Below are positions 8,528 to 14,514 of a stretch of DNA of 14,514 nucleotides, one piece after another. The notes under the pieces are model-generated. The model saw only the letters and a program-made list of their open reading frames with translations. It ran no database searches and was not told the origin of the DNA. Source of the stretch: Rhizomucor pusillus (Eukaryota; Mucoromycota; Mucoromycetes; Mucorales; Lichtheimiaceae); NCBI GenBank assembly GCA_900175165.2, contig FWWN02000669.1:7292-21805 (forward strand), in the 5' to 3' direction. Within the stretch, counting starts at the first letter, position 1. Each line of letters begins with the position of its first letter. A program made the translations under genes and the position numbers.

Positions 8528-8763
8528 TTCGCGCGATTAAGCAGCGAAAGACAAGATACACACGCGATATGATCTGTGTCTTGGACGAATAATTCTGGTC
8601 AGCCCGTCCTTTAAAACATCATTACCACGGCGTATCATCAACGCAAATTTCGATCGGTGCCAAGTTCAACATTCGTCCAAAAGGGGTGGCCGAATGTTAT
8701 CAGGCCACCATACTTTTCATTCACCCCCTTCCTGGACCCCCCTCCACGGCCCTGGAGATTTTT
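8528..8763 (+). pseudogene. Frame-shifted continuation of the unknown gene
   Basis: From about 8500 a different plus frame gives GWHILVRAIKQRKTRYTRDM, a TAA at 8590-8592, then FWSARPLKHHYHG and AECYQATILFIHPLPGPP up to a TGA at about 8763. It looks like the remaining C-terminal part of the gene at 7854-8527 after a one-base shift near 8500. A GGTGGCC/GGCCACC inverted repeat with an 11-base loop lies near 8684-8708. Function unknown. Confidence 0.35.
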
Positions 8764-8813
8764 TGAGAGGTGACGAGGTGCTCAGATTCAAACTCCGACC
8801 AGGCCGAAGCCTA

Positions 8814-9072
8814 GGAGGTCATCTAGAACCACATGGATGATTTTCCTCCCGTTGAAGTCCCCGCTCCGCGAGGCTACGCGGGTTTTTGAGAATATGGGGT
8901 GGTCGCTCGACCGATCTTGATACAATAGTTATCTGCTATCCAGAAAGATTCAGAAAATTTTATATGTGTCCGTACTTCAAGCGACCACCCCATATTCTCA
9001 AAACCCGCGTAGCCTCGCGGAGCGGGGACTTCAACGGGAGGAAAATCATCCATGTGGCTCTAGATGACCTCC
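8814..9072 (+). mobile_element. Foldback MITE, copy 1 (259 bp, near-perfect palindrome)
   Basis: The left arm 8814-8907 (94 bases, starts GGAGGTCATCTAGAACCA) and right arm 8980-9072 (93 bases) are reverse complements of each other except for one base (A/G in TCTAGAACC/TCTAGAGCC) and one missing T in a T-run. The 72-base spacer is AT-richer. There is no coding capacity. TA precedes the left end; with copy 2, which has TA after its right end, this suggests a TA target site as for Tc1/mariner elements. It lies directly against a LINE reverse-transcriptase fragment. The near-identity of the arms points to a recent insertion or ongoing arm-to-arm conversion. Confidence 0.85.
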
Positions 9073-9314
9073 AGTGTGAGTGGTGGGTGATCAGGTGGTC
9101 GGTCAGGGGCCAGGACAGCACATTTTGTTGGGTTCCACCGGTATCCAAGTTGATTGCCATGTCGTTCACACGCTACCACACTGGAGGACGCAAGCAGTTT
9201 TGGACGGTCTAAAGCTAGCCTTGTTTGCGCCTTCCTTTCAGACCCAACAGAGGATTTTATTGGTTGGGGGCTAGCACTCTCGAGCCAAGATTGTGGAGCG
9301 GGCCGACACGCCAT
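9073..9314 (-). pseudogene. Fragment of a LINE-type (non-LTR) reverse transcriptase
   Basis: The minus strand encodes ACERHGNQLGYRWNPTKCAVL at about 9102-9166 and a following Pro-rich stretch. LGYRWNPxKCxVL is a familiar signature of non-LTR retrotransposon reverse transcriptases, found after the FADD active site where a helix is followed by a Lys-Cys strand. The FADD box itself is not visible; the sequence before about 9220 does not look like the family. The frame reads to the very edge of the foldback MITE, and nothing recognisable as reverse transcriptase follows on the far side (8813 and below). So this is a short truncated relic of about 50 residues. The identification is from memory of the motif. 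Confidence 0.6.
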
Positions 9315-9774
9315 TATGGTTTAACCGTTGTACTTTGATTGGTAGAGTGGATTCTCCTCATTCGTAAGGGATACGATGGTCAAGCACGTATAAAGCGAGA
9401 ATCATATGGAAGATAACAGTGGTTTATAGTAAACGATTTTTTTATTGCATTCGAATAAAACAATACTATTTTGCATAAGAAAGCTGACTGCGTCGAAGGT
9501 AGTCAATCTGCAAGTACAGATGACCAGAGATGACCATGCTTTGCAAAGATGACGCGTCAACTTGTACGATACAAAGTGCTTGCAGACTTTTGAGCCATGA
9601 GTAAGAATTATCATGTAATTCGTTTTCTTATACGACCCTACTTAAAAGTATTATTTAGTAAACTTGTCATAGGTATGATTAGGAGTAAACTTGCAGTCGC
9701 TTCGTGTTTGCCTTTTCGTCCAGGAGGTGGCCGTTATCCTATTTCAATCGTTATGCGTTCATCGGATATCAGGC
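9315..9774. other. No gene seen
   Basis: AT-rich sequence with short open frames only (minus 9402-9614; plus 9597-9869), none with coding-like composition. The plus frame at its end is the translation of the 7-bp repeat that follows. Confidence 0.45.
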
Positions 9775-9886
9775 TCAATACTCAGTTCTCAGTATGCAGC
9801 TCTCAGTATGTAGTTCTCAGTTCTCAGTTCTCAATTTTCAGTTTTCAGTGCTCCATGCTCGGTGCATAGTGCTCAGTGCTCAGTTA
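9775..9886. repeat. Heptanucleotide minisatellite, 16 units in perfect register
   Basis: Sixteen consecutive 7-base units of consensus TCAGTTC (variants TCAGTGC, TCAGTAT, TCAATTT and others) fit 9775-9886 with no insertion or deletion. The unit type changes along the array: TCAGTTC-like in the first two thirds and TCAGTGC-like near the end. The register may go on with degenerate units to about 9907. It lies about 70 bases beyond the 3' end of the minus-strand gene at 9957-11037. Confidence 0.85.
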
Positions 9887-9956
9887 TTGGGTCGTAATTC
9901 TCAGCTTAAGCTAACGTCGTTCTCATAAAGTGTTTGGGCTGGCGGTCGTTATTGGC

Positions 9957-11037
9957 TCATTGCAGCACTGAAGAGATGACTCGGAAGAGTTTCAGGCGTA
10001 GATGAAGAGAAATGAGTCCAAGTGGACATAATTCTTTGCTTTGATGAAAAGACTGGGGCGGGTGTTTACGCGGCTGCATGAGAAAAGAGGAAAAGGAAGT
10101 AAAAAATTTTAATTCGGTCTTGTAAGACCATAAAGGCAATTTGGCCTTGGCTGCGTCCGCCAGAGGCACACTATCCTCGATTATGAGGGCGCTGGGAGAC
10201 CAACGCTCCTCTCTCTCGGAGAGCTTGTCCAGCCGCTTGAAAAGGTCATTCGTCTAATGTATACATATAGTTATAAACCAGTTTGTCTGAATTTGATAAA
10301 ATATATATACTTACTATCGCACTTCTCCAGCCAGGACGACGGATCACTCCGTCTTCAGTGTCTGACATAAAGTCAACCTTGAGAAGCTTGCTCGCTTCGC
10401 CGAGGTTGTCTTTAAGCAGACGGTGGATCTGAGGGTCCTTGGCCCCGTGCTTCTCCAAAGCAGCCAAGCGACGTTCGCAGATCTAGATCAGAATCAGGAG
10501 AAACGATCAGTCAAGACATGTACAATAACATACGCAACAATAAAGGCTTACACGACGACGACTAGAACGCCTCCTTGCTCCTCCTCCTCCGAGAGCCTCT
10601 CATTGGACTTTGAGTTTTTAAACTGCTTTCCAAGCGCTTCTTGATGACGTTCAGATCCCACTTGTTGTCCTTATGCTCGTCCTGCTTTTTCAACCAAGCA
10701 ACAACCTCTTCGACCACTTGCTGGTTGTTGGGATGGGACCATGTGTATGTTTTTATAGACCTAAGAGAAGTTTTTCTCTTCCTTGACCTTATGACATCCT
10801 TCACGCAAATGACCCTATCGAATACATAATCAGAAACCAAGTAAAAATATCTGTGATAATGTAAGGGTCATATCGATTTATTACCATCAGTTCAACGTCG
10901 CCCGTGTTCGTCTCAGTGGTACGATTTGGTCGCGTTTTCTTGATGTTGGCTACCTCTGTCTCCAGATCATTGACCCTCCTCTTGAGGGTCGTGATTTCGC
11001 GCTCCATTCGAGCAATGGCGATTCTGATAGAAGACAT
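9957..11037 (-). CDS. Four-exon gene: coiled-coil and basic protein, family unknown, possibly decaying
   Basis: Proposed exons on the minus strand: 11037-10885, about 10814 (or 10760)-10552, 10482-10315 and 10253-9957. Exon 1 encodes a coiled coil (ARMEREITTLKRRVNDLE). Exon 2 encodes YTWSHPNNQQVVEEVVAWLK and a Lys/Arg-rich helix. Exon 3 encodes EKHGAKDPQIHRLLKDNLGE then DGVIRRPGWRS. Exon 4 holds LFKRLDKLSEREERWSPS and a C-terminal tail of about 60 residues. Intron 3 (10314-10254, GTAAGT...TTAG, 61 bases) joins exons 3 and 4 in phase; intron 2 (10551-10483) has GTAAGC and CTAG. Exons 1 to 2 and 2 to 3 do not stay in frame; the second break sits in a GGAGGAGGAGG run. Upstream the frame is open to an ATG at 11109 but for one TAA (11068-11070). 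The charged, helical make-up suggests a nuclear protein; function unknown. Confidence 0.55.
10254..10314 (-). other. Intron 3 of the coiled-coil gene
   Basis: Sixty-one bases beginning GTAAGT and ending CATTAG, AT-rich, with a TATAAC-type branch site about 17 bases from the acceptor. It is in phase on both sides (after codon ATA, before ACG). This is the clearest intron in the window and sets the expected intron size. Confidence 0.75.
10483..10551 (-). other. Intron 2 of the coiled-coil gene
   Basis: Sixty-nine bases beginning GTAAGC and ending TGATCTAG, with CTGAT/CTGAC branch-like sequences. Exon 3 opens in phase 0 (ATC TGC GAA). Exon 2 reaches the donor in phase 0 only in a frame one base away from the frame used by its conserved-looking part. 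Confidence 0.55.
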
Positions 11038-11109
11038 GTCGGAGCCTTCGTTTTGTCCTTGGGAGCTTTACCTATTTTGTGCTTGAAAGTTTTGACTAGC
11101 TTGCAACAT

Positions 11110-11400
11110 GATGCTTGAAATATCAGAGAGAAAACTGAAGTTTATTGATCGCAACATTACGCCTTGTATATTGTGTTGAGCTCGGTATTATTTTTGCTCC
11201 TGTCTCAAACTTTGACGCGTCATGTATCGGCTTTACATCCATTTCGAGATACCAAACGTCATTGCTAATGGTATTTGTAATAAAAAAAGAGTTGCTGATG
11301 GTATGTATCCTCATGGACTATGGCAGGTGTATCCATAATGGAAAGGGCTCAAGCCAAGGACTTTCTTCCGAATATGGCAATTGCTGCAGCGTCCTAAGGC
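11110..11400. other. No gene seen
   Basis: This is the upstream region of the minus-strand coiled-coil gene. A plus frame (11145-11459) and a minus frame (11123-11314) are open but have mixed, non-conserved-looking composition. No promoter element can be named. Confidence 0.4.
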
Positions 11401-11711
11401 GTGCTAAGCTGTCCCTGATAGCTAAAGGAGGTCATCCATGTCCTCATGTCCATCGATAGACAATCGGACTACCGTCTCTGTTGCCGATCAACCGATGTTC
11501 TTTAAAACTATTCCATCCTGCGAAACAGGATACCGCCCTCGAGAAATATACGGACGACCAGGATATCTACCGCGTCCCAATCTCTGGTTGTCATCCACGA
11601 TTTGTCTCATCATTCAGGAGGCGATTATCTCCCAAGACGTCGGATAGGCATATAGATCACCGACAGACCAAAAGACGTCCGAGATTGTAACGACCTGGTC
11701 CGCCCTCCAAA
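11401..11711 (-). pseudogene. Decayed Gly/Arg/Tyr-rich coding fragment cut by MITE copy 2
   Basis: One minus frame runs from the MITE edge at 11711 with ADQVVTISDVFWSVGDLYAY, a TGA at 11614-11616, then RLGRGRYPGRPYISRGRYPV and SQDGIVLKNIG to a TGA at 11488-11490, then more open sequence to a TAG near 11417. The repeated GRYP/RGRY make-up recalls the RG-rich linkers of RNA-binding or Gag-like proteins, but there is no zinc knuckle. The frame runs up to the foldback MITE at 11712, which probably interrupted it. Family not recognised. Confidence 0.3.
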
Positions 11712-11971
11712 GGAGGTCATCTAGAACAACATACACGACAATTCTCTCGTTAAAGTCCCCGCTCCGCAAGGCTACACGTGTTTTTGAGAGCATGGGCTAA
11801 TCGCTTGAAAAACAGATTTATATAGAATTTCCTGAATCTTTCTGGATGGCTGATAATTATTGTATCAAGATCGGTCGAGCGACCACCCCATATTCTCAAA
11901 AACCCGCGTAGCCTTGCGGAGCGGGGACTTTAACGAGAGGATCGTCGTGTATGTGGTTCTAGATGATCTCC
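11712..11971 (-). mobile_element. Foldback MITE, copy 2 (260 bp, inverted relative to copy 1)
   Basis: This is the same element as 8814-9072 but in the opposite orientation, as its spacer shows: GATACAATAATTATC on the minus strand here matches GATACAATAGTTATC there. Its two arms are still complementary over about 94 bases but differ at many more positions than in copy 1, and most differences are transitions (for example ACACGTG against ACGCGGG). The left end is preceded by AA and the right end followed by TA, consistent with a TA target site with one side mutated. No coding capacity. Confidence 0.85.
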
Positions 11972-12083
11972 TATACGGAACGTTCATACATGAGTCTCCA
12001 AAAACAAAATAAGATACTCGTATGATCATCTGCAACATACATGCTCACTCTGTATATACAAAAGTCCTCCATCCCTTCAGTAG
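11972..12083. other. Short gap, no gene seen
   Basis: AT-rich sequence between MITE copy 2 and the decayed gene that follows. It ends in a CCCTTCAG that could be a splice acceptor for that gene. Confidence 0.35.
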
Positions 12084-12889
12084 CAAACGTCATTGTGGAC
12101 CAACGATCGTGAATTCGTTCATCGTAGCAAAGTCTTCAAAGTTGGCTCTGTAAGTCTTGTTTTCCAACATTTCCGGCTAGAAAAGCGGTTCAGAGAACGC
12201 GTATATGGCTCGTTCGAAAGCTCCCATTCCAACGTCTGGAAATAGTAGAGTGATGAAGATTGAGGGTGTACGCGTCGTAGAATCAATTCTGCCGCCAGAT
12301 GACAACGGTTTCGAAAACGCAAAACGTAGCTTCCAGTAAAGTCAAAAGCAGGGAGTCGTACGCGATCTCCCAAGATGAACTCATATATAGTGGCTTTTTG
12401 CTGGAGATTGTTGTTCGACAAAAAGATAAAGCAACCGTTTTTGGAATGCACGGAAATTGGTGGGAAATAAAGACCGGTTTTCGTAACACCACTTTATTGT
12501 AGTAATTTACTGTGGACCGCTGGCAGTTGTTAGTTTGTTAGTTGTATAGCACCTTCCCGCTCTTACATCTCATTCATACCAATGGCGTGTTTACATAGAG
12601 AGCTTAGAATTCGTTTGCTACTTCGTCAAGAGAGAGAGCATACGGCCTAAACTTTGGAATGTACTTGGAAAATGGGTGTCTTCAGATGCTTGAAAATTTT
12701 TGCAAACAACTAAAGCACACCATAACTCTTTTCTACTTAATGTGCTCCTGGAGAAATATACAGTCATTTCAGAAAGTAAAGTCGCGGATTTTGAATTTGA
12801 TGTCGTGCAGAAAAATTGCGCGTTCAACAATGATGTCGGCTGATCCAGCAATGAAGTCGTGCTCGCATGTGATGAATCTCGTTTATTTT
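12084..12889 (+). pseudogene. Decayed multi-exon gene, family unknown
   Basis: Plus-strand pieces: 12084-12149 (NDREFVHRSKVFKVGS); a GTAAGT...GGCTAG candidate intron of only 31 bases, 12150-12180; 12181-12336 (ARSKAPIPTSGNSRVMKIEG, then VRVVESILPPDDNGFENAKR); a TAA and one-base shift; then to 12501 (LLEIVVRQKDKATVFGMHG, then NWWEIKTGFRN). From 12550 a new frame gives VYIESLEFVCYFVKRES, RPKLWNVLGKWVSSDA, a TGA, then VLLEKYTVISESKVADFEFD, a second TGA, and VVLACDES at 12889. The peptides look strongly like protein, so I prefer this strand over the 110-codon minus frame at 12119-12451. Two in-frame TGAs and a frameshift mark it as broken. It ends just upstream of the transposase. Confidence 0.45.
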
Positions 12890-13007
12890 TACTTGTCGCT
12901 TAGTAATTGCCATATTAAGTTTTTGGCATTTTTTAAATTTGTAAATAACACGATATTTCTTTTTTTGTTTTCTGCTTTCTCTTCCCAATTAATAACTTAT
13001 TTTACAG

Positions 13008-14307
13008 TCATTCAAAATAAGTATGCAATTTTTTACGAGGATGGACAAGGACGTGTTCTTGATGAGAATGGAGTTGAGCCCATGGACCTTGTTGTTGACG
13101 AGGAGTTGTTTGCTATTGAAACAATAAGTTCCCATACCCAATTCCTAATAAATAAACCTCCAGAGAGACCGTTAGATCCTGTAGTGCATCCAGCTGCAGA
13201 TGAAAGGAACAATGAGTATGTTGACATGGAGTTATGTAGCAAGCGATGCTATACAGTTTACTCGGATGATGAGAAAACTAGATTTTTTCATTTGTTTTTT
13301 TGGTAAATGCTTGAGTGCTTCTGCTGCTGCGAGACAGTTGGGTATTCATATTCGTACAGCTCAGAGATGGGTCAAACGTTATTACGAAGATCCTGAGAGC
13401 ATTTTCGAAAAGAAGAAAAAAACAGGTCGACGTCGTATTCTTGGGGAAGAGCATAAAAGTTTCCTTTTAGATTACATTGATGAGAATCCTTCTGCTGTTG
13501 TAACTGAAGTGGTGGAAATTTTGAAGCAAAACTTTGTAGATCTCAAAGTTTCTCGTAGCACTGTTTATAATTCTATGATAACTCAGAGTAATCTATCCAT
13601 TAAACAGGCACAATTCCAGCCTGTCGAACGAAACAGTGAAGAAAAAATTCAGCAAAGGTATAATTGGGTTCAAAAATGGCAACAGACTGACCTGGATTTC
13701 ACAACAAACTGTGTCTTTCTTCATGAATCAGCCTTTCATATTAATTTGAAACGAGGTATGGCTTGGTCAAAGAAGGGAACTTCTGCAATAGTTACAGTGC
13801 CCACAACTAAAGCAAATGCAACATCAATTTTAGGTGCAATATCTGCAACTGGCTTAATTAATGTCAGTTTGAGAGTTCCGAAACGTATCAAAAAGAGAAA
13901 GCTTGGGCGTGCAACTGATGCTTATAGCATAGGAACAGTGACAGGGCATTATCTGAGCTTTTTGGAGGCCACACTTGATGAAATGGACAAGTATCCAGAA
14001 ATGAAGGGACATTACCTTGTCATGGATAATGCTCCTATCCATAGCTCAATTGATATAGGAAAAATATATTCACTCTTGAGGATATTGATATGTCTATCTT
14101 CCTCCGTACTCTCCTGAGCTGAATCCGATTGAGCAGTTTTGGTCCGTTGTCAAGAGTAAAGTTAAGCGAAATAAGATCCTGGAAAAAGAATCGCTTATGA
14201 CTAGAATTAGTGAAGCATGCGATAGTTTATATTTAAGTGACTTCAAAGGCTTTGTTTCTCATTCTGCTAAATGTTTCCGTAAGTGTCTCAACAAAGAAAG
14301 GTTATGA
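13008..14307 (+). pseudogene. Tc1/mariner (IS630-type) DD34E transposase, inactivated
   Basis: The N-terminal part (13008-13300) is an acidic, Pro-rich region (EDGQGRVLDENGVEPMDLVV). A helix-turn-helix follows (SASAAARQLGIHIRTAQRWV), then the DDE domain: NCVFLHESAFHINLKRGMAW, GHYLVMDNAPIHSS and PPYSPELNPIEQFWSVVKSK. The second Asp (14025-14027) and the Glu (14131-14133) are 34 residues apart after frame correction. The first Asp is His (CAT, 13722-13724), so the protein could not cut DNA. There is also an extra T in a run of seven (13295-13301), an extra A in a run of five (14060-14064), and two TGA codons (14077-14079, 14086-14088) where CGA is expected. The last frame ends at TGA 14305-14307. 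The start is unclear: 13008 follows a good acceptor (TTATTTTACAG), so the first exon may lie upstream. Confidence 0.88.
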
Positions 14308-14514
14308 AGCCTCCATACTGAAGGCTTGTAAAAAAATTTCCACAAAAAAAGCTCCAATTGGTGGATTTTGGATGCACTTTGGCCGTACCCATGGCAACTA
14401 ATAAAGACCCTTTTTTAAAGGCCCTTTTCAAAATTTAAATTCCGCGAAAAAAGCTCTCTCATGAGGGCTCTTTGGGGCTCTTGCCACCAGCCAAAATCTC
14501 GGCAAATCAGAAGT
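14308..14514. other. 3' flank of the transposase, terminal repeat not identified
   Basis: AT-rich sequence with A-runs, then a GCTCTCTCATGAGGGCTC imperfect palindrome near 14452-14469 and a repeated GGGCTCTT. It should contain the right end of the transposon, but I found no reverse-complement partner upstream of 13008 within the window, so the end is either beyond the window or too decayed to see. Confidence 0.4.

Noticed and set aside
9597..9928. Plus-strand frames with Ser/Gln/Val-rich translation
   Set aside because: They are the translation of the heptanucleotide repeat and its flank, not a conserved protein.
8814..11971. The two MITE copies as ends of a single composite transposon
   Set aside because: Each copy is a complete palindrome with both ends, they differ in age by arm divergence, and there is no transposase between them.
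12119..12451. Minus-strand gene of 110 codons
   Set aside because: The plus strand over the same bases gives more protein-like segments (for example VVRQKDKATVFGMHG) that continue into neighbouring plus-strand segments, so the minus frame is probably antisense.
13302..13336. GTAAATG...GACAG (35 bases) as an intron in the transposase
   Set aside because: Removing it would delete part of the helix-turn-helix (SASAAARQLG). A one-T slip in the preceding T-run explains the frame change without loss of the domain.
12057..14307. Altered genetic code with TGA as a sense codon
   Set aside because: The TGAs fall at positions where Arg (CGA) is expected in the transposase and Trp elsewhere, accompanied by frameshifts and other stops; several frames also end normally at TGA. 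Decay explains this better.

Overview
The window looks like an accessory, repeat-rich stretch of a filamentous fungal genome, most likely an early-diverging Mucoromycota species. Evidence for this: introns of about 60-70 bases with GTAAGT-type donors, an F-box gene, a Tc1/mariner (IS630-type) transposase of a kind I associate with Mucorales, and a decayed Ndc10-domain (Crypton-type) tyrosine recombinase. There are no operons, Shine-Dalgarno sites, CRISPR arrays, rRNAs or tRNAs that I can support. The species assignment is inference from memory of these families.

Layout: 1-830 holds scattered minus-strand open stretches that may be one decayed gene. 1256-2400 (minus) is a clear pseudogene of an Ndc10 domain II protein, broken by stops, frameshifts and a damaged splice donor. 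2569-3312 (plus) is an intact F-box protein gene, the best ordinary gene here. 3573-4605 (plus) is a small spliced reading frame with a 36-base intron, followed by coding-like debris. 4964-5351 is a solo LTR with a perfect 5-bp target duplication (GGTCC), sitting inside what was an open reading frame; a second copy of the same LTR lies inverted at 6632-6954. 7854-8527 (plus) is a long open frame of unknown family with decayed coding sequence on both sides.

8814-9072 and 11712-11971 are two copies, in opposite orientation, of a foldback (palindromic) MITE of about 260 bp with arms of about 94 bp. The first abuts a fragment of a LINE-type reverse transcriptase (minus, about 9073-9220). Between the two MITEs lie a 7-bp minisatellite (9775-9886) and a four-exon minus-strand gene for a coiled-coil, basic protein of unknown function (9957-11037), two of whose exon joins do not stay in frame. 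12084-12889 (plus) is another decayed multi-exon gene. 13008-14307 (plus) is a dead DD34E transposase with two homopolymer frameshifts, two CGA-to-TGA stops and His in place of the first catalytic Asp.

Taken together this is a graveyard of mobile elements (Crypton-like, LTR, LINE, MITE, Tc1/mariner) around a few host-like genes. Where the ancestral codon can be guessed, the premature stops are explained by C:G to T:A transitions. I do not see a coherent new multi-gene system. The most unusual items are the Ndc10/Crypton relic, the near-perfect palindromic MITEs, and several reading frames that look like protein but that I cannot assign to a family.
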